A stretch of 64,000 nucleotides of DNA from Neckera pumila (lineage: Eukaryota; Streptophyta; Bryopsida; Hypnales; Neckeraceae), in assembly GCA_963969595.1 (NCBI GenBank), contig OZ018408.1, positions 4,771,823-4,835,822 of the forward strand, written 5' to 3'. The first letter of the stretch is position 1, and each line of letters opens with the position of its first letter. The notes beneath the pieces are model-generated. The model did no database searches, was not told where the DNA came from, and worked only from the letters and a program-made list of their open reading frames with translations. Both the position numbers and the translations under genes were made by a program. Positions 33,601-45,387 of the stretch are shown here, piece after piece.

Positions 33601-36600
33601 AGAATATTACTGAACCTGATTACAATGTAAAACCAAGCAAATGCACAAAACCTCGTACACCATGTCAAGTGAGATCTCACCAGAATCATGACCTGGGTAC
33701 CAGGAGGCATGGTCTGTAGTTGTTGTTTCATCAATTTCCAAGCCACAGAAACGTCTAAGGTTGCTTCATCTTCACTATTGATATTGATCTCAGACCTGCT
33801 TTCATCATCAGCCTCAGGATTCGAGATCCCAAAGCCCTCTGGATGCTTCACAATGCCATCCTTGTCATGTTCGTCATCCTGCCCTTTGCTCACAACCCAG
33901 TCTTCTATCTTGGGCATATAAAGAAGACAGGGCACACTGCGCCTTGCCTCTCCTGTAATAGCTCCAGGAATGCACAGGTCAGCCTATCAAAAGCTAGCTT
34001 AACCAGAAAAAACTAAAGTTATGGACAAGATTTAGGTGATAAAAGTCCAAATTCGGAAAAAGAAATGCTATTCTCTGCAAACACTGAAAACAGATGCAAA
34101 GATGTATATTGCATTCGTTACATAATTCTCTAAAAAAATGAGAAATCTGTGATGTTGCAAAAGAAATGTCAGACTTTGAAAACAATCTGCAGTTTTCACA
34201 GGACTGACCTATAATATAAATCAGACCCTGCTCCACATCCCCACCACCTTCCATCAGCATTGCTGGAAGACTCAGAGTTCTTATCTGAGCCAGCCCTTCG
34301 AAACCACTAATAATTGCACCGGCAACAAACTTTTGGCCCTGCTGGGGACCTCCAACCAACAAAATGCGAAACATGCATCCCGGCCATTTCTGTTTAACAC
34401 CAACCTCCGACTCGTCCACGCTATCATCACTCAAACCCTGTCGCATACAAGTTGCAGTTTGACCGCAATTGCCACTAAGCTCTTCTAGATTCTTTGAATC
34501 AATACGACTCCTTTCAGAACCAGCATCAACGCTTGTAAAATGCACACTTGAAGCAGGTTGGGAAAGGCGGGGTGCACCATAAGTGTCAACCATAATGCCA
34601 GTATCTAAAAACGCATCCTCGAGTGCGTTGGCTAATGTAGTATCCGTCTCCTTGAAGCAGCTTATCACCATGGTCAACCAACATTCCGGTAAGTTTACTA
34701 CACTATCGTGAAAATTCCCATCTATATTGTTAATAGTAACTGCTGCTCTCAAAGCAGCCTTCACCAAGGAGAAAGATTTCTCTAGTAACGGTGGCAGCGA
34801 TACTCGAGCGTCAAGTCCAAGTTTAACAAGCACTTCAACCAAGATAGGAAGAAGAACAGGTGCCAAGTGTCTAGGTAAAGGGCCAGCTGGAGCTTGAGTC
34901 AAAGAAGTTGAAGCCAGTCTCCGAGAGCATGGAAGAGGGGCTCGTGCTACTGCTTTGGCCCAATCCTTGGCTTTCACCTGCAGATTCAACAAAATGCATC
35001 AGGATCCAATCATGCATGGCAAAATATACACTAACCCTAGATATAAAAGTTATGACACAAGTGCATGAACTCAGTCATACCTGAATAGAGGGAAGAGAAG
35101 GCAATTTGGTCTCTAGAGGTCCTTTCATCGCAGCAGAATCTAAAATGACTTTAAGAGGAACCACCCTTCGTAGGGCAGTCATGGCTGCCTCTACACACAG
35201 AGCTTGCAAGTCTGCACCAGCGAAACCAGGCGTTGCCCTCGACACAGCAGCAAGAATTTCTGATGACGGAGCAGGAGACCATTTCCGAGTGTGGAGCCGA
35301 ATAATAGAAGCTCTGTCCTCAGTTGAAGGAAGGGGAAAATATATTTCACGATCAAACCTTCCCGGACGGCGCAGAGCAGGGTCAAGAGAATCTGGGCGAT
35401 TAGTAGCTCCTATGACGACCACTGAACCCCTAGAGCTTAAGCCATCCATCAGCGCTAACAGCGTGGAAACAACCGAGCTTTGCGTCTGATCCCGGTCGCC
35501 ACACCTGCTGGGAGCAAGCCCATCGATTTCATCAAAAAAAATGATTGCTGGTTGGCTTTGTTCCGCAACTTGGAAAAGAAGACGGAGCTGCCGCTCTGAA
35601 TCACCAACATATTTTCCCAGTATATCAGCTCCTTTCCGGGCGAAGTAAGCAACTTGTTGACCTCCTCTAGAACATGCACCTGCCAGAGCCCTGACAACTA
35701 ATGTCTTCCCGGTTCCTGGATGTCCATGTAGGAGCACTCCTCGGGGTGCTGAGATCCCCAGCCTGCCAAACAGTTGATAAATAGCTGGTGAGAAGCCTGC
35801 AACCACCAGAAGCCCCATAGTCTTTACAGATACAGAGGCGAAACACCTTCAAATTCTAAATCCTAGGTTATGATACATAGTTGGTGAGGATTTCTCAAAA
35901 CAGTATGGTCACAGAAGAACCAATGCATCGAACAGCGCATAAGATCAGCAAATTGACATCAAACCACCCTGATTTAATTGGCTCACAATTGGCTCAGGAT
36001 TCCGTAAAATCATAATGGTTACTAATAAGTAGATAGAGCAGTGGTGCCTAATCAAGGCACAAATCGATTACTATCGTCACAGATGACAAGGTCTTAATAA
36101 AAAGCAGTTCGCCCAAGTGGATGCCCCAACAGTTGCAGAAGGGTACAAAGGATAAGCACCTTGAAAAGGCTTCCGGATATAGCAAAGGCAGTGTGACCAT
36201 TTCCTTAAGACACTGTACCACGTCTTGTAATCCAGCAACGCTACCCCACCCTTCAGGAGAAACACCCTGATTGTTAGCGAGTAGCCCTCCTCCCAATTTG
36301 ACCGGGGCTATCTGTGCGAGGTCCCTTTGCAAACGCTTGCGTTCACGCCTAACAAATTCTTCGTCCTCCCCAGATTTATCTAGATACCTTTCTTCAGCCT
36401 CAATATCTCTTAATCGTGAAGCTGCTGCAGCGGCTCGCCTCTGTGCTTTTGATATCCGGGGTGGATCTGGATGCTCCGAGTAAGTTTCTCCTTGTTGGGC
36501 AGTAATAGATTTCGAGAACCAGTACCTCTTCTTCCGTCGCCTCTTAAACAAATAAGAATGGTCATAGCAAGCCATGAGATATTTGCGATGGTTGAACATG

Positions 36601-38669
36601 CAACCCTCGGCACGCGCACATGGCTGGTAGTCAAATTCCGATCAAGAAGACTAATCAGATAAAGGAAAACCACCACCTTCAGTCAATAAGCAACTTTCAT
36701 CCAATTTCAAATCTTTCAAAAGCAGAAAAAATTTCCAGAGTATGATACAAGAGAAGCAGAAAACATAAAGTATGCCAACGAATTCTCAGTCCAGTTCTAG
36801 TACAACTCACCAAATGATAGTTCTGTGGACAGCGATCCACCCGGCATCCAATGGTGGCTCCCGGTTGGTTGCAAAGGCTGCATTTCAAAAGACGGCCTCG
36901 TCTGAGGGCTGCTTTCACGTTTTTCAAGCGACCAATTCCCGAAAAATATACCTGCGCCATGGGTCACCAGGAGGCTTGCTTATTGACTTAGAAAAGTGAC
37001 CAGAGAAAACAGTATTCCTTGTTGTAGTTAATTACGATTTTTTTGCAATATTTCAACGCATTGTAAAAAATTTGTAAGAGAAAAGTAGAAATACGAAAAC
37101 TAACCTCGGGACTCCAAATGGCACAGTTCTCATGTATCCACACTCCACCTACACCGAATTGCTCACCAAGAGGACCTAGAAGACGTCCAAGCCAACCCTT
37201 TTCCGTCCCAAAACCGTCGGACTTCTTAGTGTCAATCGTTACATCAGCAAGGCAACTTTCATCCTGCGGCTTAAGACTGCCATTGCCGTCAGCAACAGGG
37301 ACCTCAGAGGCGTTATCCGCTGCCGGTTCTCCATCAGTAGTTCCTCCACAAAGGCCACACCTGTTCATCATACATAGATTTAGATAAATAAATAAATCTG
37401 CTCTCGCATGGAAGAACAAATCCCTCAGACTAGCCAAGGGTAAGGCAGTGTGCTCTAAAACGGACCATGTTCTAAAACGGACCTCTATCTAGGAATGCGT
37501 GACAGGTTGCTTGAAATATCTATTGCTGTCAACGATGAGTTAGGTAGGCTTAAATGGTCCAATTAAGAGCACACTACCTTAACAACTCTAGGACTAGTCA
37601 ATGTCGGGTTGCACCCCTCAAACCTAACTGCAATAAGAGATATAACCTTGAAATAAGGTAATGGAAACAGCTCCGATCAGCATCTTGCGAACAGGGGAAA
37701 GTGATTTAAATTTCGTCCTAAATGCTTCAACATCGCATAAGCAAGAAACAACATAAACCCTAACATAGGCCATGTTAGTAGTCAGGATCTCTACAAAGAG
37801 TATTTCGGCCTTCAACTGTAGCACGTAATGAATTCACCATGTCTTCAATCCCTGACAATACTCGGTCCGCTTTCTCAGTAATTACCAAATCAGGATTCCC
37901 ACTCTAAGTTACTAATTATGGCACACAGCATTCAATCCAACAGCGGGCCTTATCTGTTAAGATAAAACATCACAGAATAATAGTTTTCAAGTAAAACCAA
38001 TTCGACCGCTGAGACTGACGTGATTAACAATGCCCGTATCGCAATAATCAATAGTATGAAACACTCGTCCACCTCTCTCGAGATCACAAGAATAAGCATG
38101 ACATTACATCTGACAGGTCCTAATGGTCCTTGCTTAAACACACTCTTCCCTCTTCCTCTCCTCAATCAGCATGGTCGACCAATGAACCTAAGCCCTGACG
38201 AAAACACAAACCGGATCTACTGCCCCAGAGCATCAAGAAACCTACAAGTGATTATGCAATTCCGATTGTCAGTTAGAGGAATTTCCACAAAAAAAAAGAA
38301 CAGAGGAAAAATCGAGAGAAAATATTAACGAAAAAACCTGCGCATATTCGGCAACGCCAACTCTTCCTCCACTTCCTCCTCCATCGCAATCGCCATGTCG
38401 GTCTCCACCACGGAATCAATCACAAGCTTCTCCGAATCGGGAGCCTGCTGCTCGCCATCGCTGGCCTCAGGCATGACTGCTGCAACAGCACCTGCTGCTG
38501 CTTCCAGCAGTTGCACTAACCGAAGCTCCCCCTCCTCGTCTGCTGCTGCTGCCGCCTCCGGAGCCTCCGGATACTCCTCAGCAGGTCGCACCTCGGATCC
38601 CGAGCGTTGATGGCGCTTCCGCTTCATCACGAATTCATCTCGTCTCGTCTCGCTAACACGAGAGAGCAT
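30604..38669 (-). CDS. ePHD-finger AAA ATPase (At3g15120-like, ATAD2-related)
   Basis: Large nuclear AAA+ ATPase with an extended PHD finger, expected to act on chromatin. Ten exons: 38669-38338, 37360-37105, 36951-36811, 36623-36160, 35762-35081, 34977-34209, 33983-33681, 33562-32650, 32608-32026, 31852-30604; about 1,900 aa. Order of parts: an acidic N-terminus; zinc-binding CGLCGG, then CSLCNQPGATIGC, CPQNYHLPCARAEGCMF and HRKYLMACYDHSYLF (the ePHD); a basic stretch; GWGSVAGLQDVVQCLKEMV; Walker A GHPGTGKT; Walker B IIFFDEIDGLAPSR; sensor GATNRPDSLDPALRRPGRFD. A second, weaker NTPase-like region follows (RILLVGGPQQGQKF), then a long low-conservation tail. No bromodomain is visible, unlike ATAD2 and At1g05910. 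MKRKRHQR at 38627 may be the true start; 38669 is the longest option. The exon 6-7 junction does not keep phase as written. Confidence 0.88.
37441..37581. mobile_element. Short MITE in ATPase intron 1, TA-flanked (Tc1/mariner-like)
   Basis: The left end TA-AGGCAGTGTGCTCT is mirrored by the right end AGAGCACACTACCT-TA, 141 bp in all. An inner GGACCAT/ATGGTCC pair extends the inverted repeat. TA on both sides suits a Tc1/mariner target, but the family was not identified. Confidence 0.65.
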
Positions 38670-38678
38670 TCAACAAAA

Positions 38679-38686
38679 TTAGGGTT
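38679..38686 (-). promoter_or_regulatory. Telo-box (AACCCTAA)
   Basis: AACCCTAA on the minus strand just upstream of the longest-ORF start of the ATPase gene. Telo-boxes are common near the starts of plant housekeeping genes. Functional only by inference. Confidence 0.4.
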
Positions 38687-40139
38687 CCAAGCCCTTTCGT
38701 CTATTCAGCTTCGGGCACCCCGCTTCTCCGCCTTGATACTCACACTCCGAAGCTTCCGTTCCCACGTAAGGGGACGGAGTTCGAGGTTCCCACGGGTGGG
38801 ATCGGTGTCCCCGTGACGGACTCTCCGCCTATCCGATCGTTTCATTTCCCATTCAAAAATCGGGGTTTACCGCGCTCAATGCGGGTGAGAGGAATTCCAA
38901 AGGGCTGCCAGTTTGGAGGCAAATTTGAATGTTCTTGGGGAGTTATGATTATTGTTATTGTACCCTTGGGGAACATTTTCGTACTTGTCACCATGCATTT
39001 GGGAACGTGATCTGACTTTTGACTGCCTGGGATCCCCGGTACAAATTTTCAAATGTTGAAGACACCAAATTTTTGACACAAAATCTTACTCCAAAATGTT
39101 ACTCCCTCCATCCCAAAATGATCTTTTAGTTCCCTTTAATTTTATTTCAAAATAAGCTTAATACTACAGTTTGAAAAGGGCTCCAAAACTTAAAGTTTCG
39201 AAACACTAGGAGTGTACCAAACTCTACAATAAGTTTAGGACATGGTTGACACCTCTCTATTGAATAATTTATTGATTTAAACAAGTGTTTATAAATGCTG
39301 AAAATAGATATATATTTTTTCCAATATTCATCTTTCCATTATACATTTCTTTTTGTATTTTGAAAAAAAATACCTTTAATTTTAGCATCTATTTTTTAGA
39401 ATGATTTTCCGCCATCCCTACCTTATAAGTATGATAATGAAAGATACTCATTGCTCCATGGTCAATAATAATTTATGAGCCAAATTTTAGACTTTGAAAT
39501 TATTTTCTATCTTTTTATTACATGAGAGTGAGCTTTTTGTATCAATGTGAAAAATCTTTGTTAATTTTGTCAAAAATTGTCATTGTTATAATCACAACAA
39601 AGTATGAAATCAAATTGCTAAATACAACAAGATTGGTGTAATTTATTTGAATTTTTTTTCCTTGAAAAACAAATATCCTTAAAGAATTATGCATAAAAAT
39701 TCCAAGTAGTTATTTTATTATTTACATCCAAAAATCCCATCACTCAAATAACCTTAGTACTATCATGTAATTTAGACTTCATTTAATTGATTTATATACT
39801 TCTAATAATTTCAAACAAAGAAAAGAATTCCTCTAGCAAGTGTTGATGTTTTTAATTTTAAAAATAAACAACAATCAAATGGCTTTTATGAAAACAGTTT
39901 TTAATCTTTGAGCTCGAAGATAAAACAAAGCAAAGATAAATGAGTTGTTGGATTTGAATTGTACAAAGTGGTATAGAAGGTCATCTTAGACCTTAAAGGC
40001 TCCTAAATTAAGCCCCAATGAAGCAACATTACCAAAGTTTGTCAAATGTCGTCAAAAACATGTTGACCATCTTACAAGGTAATTCGTACTTATGAAGACT
40101 TACTTCGTCCACATACCAAAAAAACTAGTCACATGTGGA
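38687..40139. other. Upstream region of the ATPase gene, then AT-rich spacer
   Basis: 38.69-38.9 kb is GC-richer and likely leader or promoter. A TA-CTCCCTCCATCCCAAAATG at 39100-39120 matches one Stowaway-type terminus, but no opposite end was found. The rest is AT-rich with no gene. Confidence 0.4.
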
Positions 40140-40490
40140 TAGACGTAGGTAGAAAATTAACTACAAGGATTTGAATGTGAACACCAACGGGTTGAAAGTA
40201 GTGGTTGGATACAACAAGTTGCCAACGGGTAGAAGTAGGTAGGAAATTGACCGCAAGGATTTGAATGCAAGCACTAATGGGGTGAAAGTAGCGATTGAAT
40301 ACAACTAGTCGCCAATGGGTAGAAGCCATATAGGTAATTGATTGTAAGGATTTGAATGCAAACACTAATGGGGTGAAAGTAGCGGTTGGATACAGCTAGT
40401 CGCCAACGGGTAGAAGAAGGTAGGAAATTGACTGCAAGGATTTGAATGCAAAGACTAATGGGGTGAAAGTAGCGGTTGGATACAAAGTGT
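40140..40490. repeat. Tandem array, about 91-bp unit, four copies
   Basis: The phrase AAGGATTTGAATG recurs at about 40165, 40255, 40346 and 40437. Each copy is followed by CACTAATGGGGTGAAAGTAG and by GTCGCCAA(C/T)GGGTAGAAG. Copies 2-4 are very similar; copy 1 is diverged. No protein is supported even though the frames stay open for about 80-94 codons on the minus strand. Confidence 0.9.
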
Positions 40491-41393
40491 TCATTTCCAA
40501 TACGTTGGCGCCACTTTTTGTTATTAACAACCAAGTACCTCCTATCTTTTGGTGTCAATTTTCAACATGGGATTCTATGATTAAAAAAAACTTGAATCAT
40601 ATCACCTAACACATTTGATTTGAGCAATTTCATATTGTTGAGTGTGAGGTTTGGTCCCTCTACTTTTTTGTGGTGTAATGATGAGGGCTAGCGGCAATTA
40701 TTATCACTTGTAAATAAGACTGCTTAAATTTCCTCTAAAACCTTAAAACTTCAACCATACATCAATTATATAATTGTGTGATGTTTTACTTATTTTTAAT
40801 TTTTAATTGAAATTAATTGAAATAAAATACCAAAATGTGAATTTTACCAAAGAAATTTTAGGAAGTTAGGCTCATTCAACTAGTTTTCAATTTATATAAT
40901 GCATACTAAAGAAATTTTGGTCTTGACCAAAAATGAAAGTTTAATTAAAGAATAGTATTTTATACTTTAACCTAAAATTAATTGTTCATATAGAAAATAC
41001 AAATGAAAGCATACAACATTGAATAATTTGAATTGCAACACATGAAGGTTATGAAGGCAATGATTCTTTAAATTTTCAAACGAAGTAATAACAAAATTTG
41101 CCAAGTTTCATTCTTTTTGTTTAAATTAAATTAAATCAAATATTAACATTGTATATTTTTAAAATTACAATCAGACTTAGATCTATTTTTAGATTGAAGG
41201 AAACTTTAGAATTTAAGTAGTGCCACAAGTTCATATGTTTATATTGGAATGAGGGCTATGAAAATACTATCAGTAGCACTACATGGAGGAATCAAGCTAT
41301 ATCGTAAAGCAAAACAATCACTTTAAGAAATCCACTTTTTTGTGGTGCTTTGAAGAAATGAATCATGTTTTCATTGACATCCGTGCAACACAA
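40491..41393. other. AT-rich spacer
   Basis: No gene, RNA or element boundary recognised. Confidence 0.4.
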
Positions 41394-41911
41394 CCCCGGG
41401 TACGCAACTCCCATATTATATGGCCTTGATTATAATCACTTATAATGCATTTAGTCTAATCTCAAAGGACATAATTTGTTTTAATGTTGAAAATTCTTGT
41501 AGCCCTTTTAACAAGGAATCCAAAAATGTAATTATATAAATGAAATGAATATTTTTGAGGACAATAATAGCATTAAAAAACTAATTATATGAGTTGTTTT
41601 AATACATGTATTATAGGACAAGCTACCCAACTTTGGGGGCTTTTTAATAAAATTTTAATTTTAATCGGAGGGAACTTTTTGTAAGGATTTTTAAAAACTA
41701 TGCATAAGTGTTCCAATTCTTTATATATATATTGTGAATTTTTTTCCTAATATGCATAGAACCTAACATTTTTTACATTTAATTTTTTTTAATTTGGTCT
41801 TCACCCAACTTTATGGTCTTTTAAATTTGATATAATTTTTACAAAAGCCGTCCTCTAAGCCTTTTTAATGCCGATGACCCCCGCATATAATACAAGAGTT
41901 GCGTACCTGGG
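41394..41911. mobile_element. 518-bp non-autonomous DNA transposon with a 7-bp target duplication
   Basis: The left end CCCCGGGTACGCAACTC and the right end (reverse complement CCCAGGTACGCAACTC) form about 16-bp inverted repeats, continued by ATATTATATG/CATATAATA. AACACAA directly flanks both sides (41387-41393 and 41912-41918), a clean target-site duplication. The interior is AT-rich and non-coding. The size of the duplication suits a hAT-like or related element; the family is not certain. Confidence 0.8.
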
Positions 41912-42544
41912 AACACAATGAAGCAAATTTGTGCTAGATGTAGGAAAAGATGTAGGGATATTAGAGCAAAAATAGGTGGATGACAGAGAGGATGTGTATG
42001 ATTTTCCAGACATCAAAGTAAACATGGTCACATTTATTAAAACATTCCCCGCAACATGGATGTGCCACGTTAGAAGCTTGGGCAACTTTGAGAAAAAGAA
42101 TTGTGTTGCTCGTTGCTCAATCATATCTTACACAAACATTGCTTTCAATCCTAAATTTTTAATGCAAGATCCTAATACCAGTCAATAATAAGATTCTATC
42201 TTTAAAAATTCTAAAGTCTAGATAAAAATTGATTTACAAACCTTTGCTTAGAAAATAGTTTCTAGTATTTGATCCAAGAACTTTAGAAGTTAACATTGTA
42301 TAGATCTAAAAACTTCTTTTGTATAAAAAATCTATACATTATTGAATGGAAGAATGCAATGATTTTTTTTTTCATTTAAAAAGTTCCACAAGAAATGGTT
42401 TAAATAATGCAAGGGAAAACAGGCAATAATTCAAAGGATGTTGAATTTCAAGACCAATACAAAAAAAAATAGTAATAAAATGTACAGCTTTTATTCACCA
42501 TTGTTTTAAAATTATCTTTTAATGACTGTTTTGGAACAAATCTA

Positions 42545-43139
42545 TTAATCCCTAAATGCCCAAGCTTTTTGGAGGCTTTTGGAGGCTTCTTAGAATTTGC
42601 TTTTATATTGAACTAAAAGTCAAAAATTTGATAAGCTTTATCAATTTCTTTTTAATTATAAAAATACAAGTTCAAATTAGACATGTAAGAGATCATATGG
42701 AAAAAAAATTACAACAATATCACTTGTAGATTAAAAGATTATAATGTTTGATCTTAAGGGTGTTAAAACTATGAAAGTGATGTGAAGACTTTCAATCCTC
42801 TTTTCATGTGTTAAATCTAAAATATTGATCACCAAAAAAATATGAGGTTAAAGGACATAACATGCATAATTTCAATCAATTTACGGCTTCTCAAAATCTA
42901 CTCTACAATTCTTTACAATGAATTTAAAATCAAGATTTGCAATGGCCACCCTTGCACAAAATCTTGGATAGAAAAATCAATATCATTGAATTTCATAATT
43001 GGATTTTTGATGCTAAAATTAGACTTCAAACAGATTTAAAAAAATATAAATTCCTAAAAATAATAACTTGATAAGGTTTTATTTAATTTCAAAGTATTGT
43101 GAACGCCAAAATTTGGTGCCTCACGCATTTAGAGATTAA
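42545..43139. mobile_element. Second TTAA-flanked element, possible diverged piggyBac-like type
   Basis: Left TTAATCCCTAAATGCCCAAGC-like end and right end whose reverse complement is TTAATCTCTAAATGCGTGAG. About 15 terminal bases match, with TTAA on both sides; 595 bp. The terminus resembles, but differs from, the CCCCTAAAGGACC family. The interior is AT-rich, non-coding and unrelated to that family. Confidence 0.5.
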
Positions 43140-44880
43140 ACCATCAACTTTTAAATTAATCTTCTAATTCTAAGTGATTAAACTTAATATAATTTTGAAA
43201 ATAACAACATCTTATTTGATTTTATATTAACTTGAATTTATTAATATATTCTACTTTTGATGTATATTTTTTCAAATTTAAAGTGTTTATTTAATATAAT
43301 ATCAATGCAATTTCAATATAGTTTATATTAGTTTTTGAATGTTGTCATGGCTCATGTGATGGTAACATGATATTGAACTGATAATTTTTGGTGCATTTTT
43401 TTAGCAAATTTATCATAGCTCTGAAAAGCTTTGAATGAGAAGCTATTTATAATCTAAATAAATAAAATTATAAATATTGAAGCGGATCTACTAGCAAAAT
43501 AGCCTTAACAAATGTGTCATAATCAATATTATAAAATACATCAATAATTTTTAATTGAAAAATGAAAAAATGGTCAAAATAAAATATAGCAAAAATGTTC
43601 TATTGAGAATAATTAAAAAATTCTTTGAAACCAAAATGTTGTAATGATTGATTTTGATAGGATATAGGAGATTTAAATACTTCTATTCAAATAATTGGAT
43701 TTTCCAATAGCTTTCTAGAGACCTAAAGTTCACCTAAATTCCATATACTGATAGATCTACAATGAATACTTTTATTTTAAATAGATTAAAAAATGGATGA
43801 TATTTATTTTATTTTGTGTGACTATGTGACTATGTGAGGCCTTGAATTATAGTACTACATGACAAATTTGGACTAAAGTCTTTATCAAGTTCATTTAGAG
43901 CAAAATAGAAGGAGAATTGCTAAAATCAAGCATAGAATTTAGATTTAAATGGCATGTTATTGCCGTGGTTTTGCTTGATTTACCAAGGCCTCTATATTTT
44001 TTGGTCTTTTAGCTAGCTTTTAATGGGATGTATTTTGGGTGTCCCATGTCCAATTTTAATTTTCTTCTACATCTTTTCAAGGTACTTTAGACTGCACTTG
44101 TAATGATATAAATTCCAAGTTTGAATTAGAAAGTAGTGAAAAGATAGTTATAGAGTGAAAAGACCAATATGCTGGTTGCATAGTGGATGCTCTAAAAATT
44201 AGAACTTGTAGTGAAGTTGACCCCAAAGAAAGATGCCTTTTACAAGGTAGATTATCAATGTTTTCAAGAGCTTATTGTTCAAGCTACAAGAACCAGGTGA
44301 AATACATCAAAATATAGAAAAAAGCAAATTTTGCCTATTTTTCAACGATGCGATTAGCATGGTCACTTGGTGCTTCATGATTATAGTGCAAGGTTCTAAA
44401 TGAGTTCATATAGGATTGGAAGAAATAAAACCCTTGCATAAATGAAGATCTGAATATCTAAATTCTTTTCATGCCATGATTTATTTTGCTCCCAATGATT
44501 TCAATCTACATCCACCTTCCTCTTAGAAACTCTCTAGACAATTTTGCAAATAATAGTAATTTTGCACCCTTAGAAATAGCAACAATCCATGTAAGCAACA
44601 TGGCTTCTTTTTGGCATTATTGTGCAAGATTGCACCAAAAAAAAAATTAAATTTGGCAAAAAATTTGCAACAAATCATGAAGCTGTAATAATTTTGATTG
44701 CAAATTTCAAACTTCAAAATAAATATTTGAAATCGGCCACAGAGTGTGGATAAATATAGAATTATGGACATGTGATATGTGCTAATTCGATATTTTGTAT
44801 CCAACATATGGATGAATGTTGAAAGTTAGGGCACAACTCTGACATTTCATGTCGTCACTTTCGCACTTCATAAAAAATGG
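43140..44880. other. AT-rich intergenic DNA
   Basis: No gene recognised. Very AT-rich with many short A/T runs; no termini or arrays could be defined. Confidence 0.4.
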
Positions 44881-44898
44881 AAAAAAAAACCCAACCCT

Positions 44899-44979
44899 GA
44901 TAAGCAACGCCTGATCAATTTACTCCAATTGCCACATGTCATCATGCGATTGGTTAAACCTGTAGAGAAGGTGACGTGG
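44899..44979 (+). promoter_or_regulatory. Candidate light-type promoter elements of the MPH1-like gene
   Basis: GATAAG (I-box, 44899-44904), a reverse CCAAT box (GATTGG, about 44948-44953) and GACGTGG (G-box-like, 44973-44979) cluster about 400-490 bp before the ATG at 45388. Such elements are frequent in photosynthesis gene promoters. No transcription start can be read directly. Confidence 0.35.
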
Positions 44980-45218
44980 AAGATGGCTCGATCTGACGGT
45001 TGTCATGCAAAGTAAACCGGAAGAGCGCGGAAGCACGAAGAACGGGGATGGGATGTGGGTGGCTCCTGCAGCTCCACCTCCCAAGCTTGCCCTTGCCCAC
45101 ACACGGCGATTTCCCGGCTGTGGTTTTCCTCCTTCTCCTCCCCCGCCGAATCCAGACTTCCGTCCATTTCGACACGATTGCTGTTGCACCCAACTTCATC
45201 TCACCATCACCCGTGTTC

Positions 45219-45340
45219 AAATTGTGCTCAAATTGTGCTCAGATTGTGTCCCGACTGTGCCCAAATTGTGTCCCGATTGTGTCCCGATTGTGTCCCAATT
45301 GTGTCCCGATTGTGTCCCGAGTGTGTCCCGATTGTGGTCA
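45219..45340 (+). repeat. 12-bp minisatellite upstream of the MPH1-like gene
   Basis: About ten head-to-tail copies of a 12-mer of the type ATTGTGTCCCGA. The first copies read ATTGTGCTCAAA and the later ones vary at one or two positions. It ends about 47 bp before the start codon at 45388, so it probably lies in the 5' untranslated region. The ORFs through it (CPDCVPIVS-type repeats) follow from the 12-bp period and are not a protein. Confidence 0.9.
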
Positions 45341-45387
45341 GCTTGTGTGGAGTGAATTGGTGTTTGGGTTGAGAGCTGTGGGTGGCC

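Noticed and set aside
39100..39130. Stowaway MITE at TACTCCCTCCATCCCAAAATG
   Set aside because: Only one terminus is present. No matching opposite end within 1 kb, so no element is called.
40140..40490. CRISPR-like regular repeats
   Set aside because: Units are contiguous 91-bp tandem copies with no unique spacers, in a plant nuclear context.
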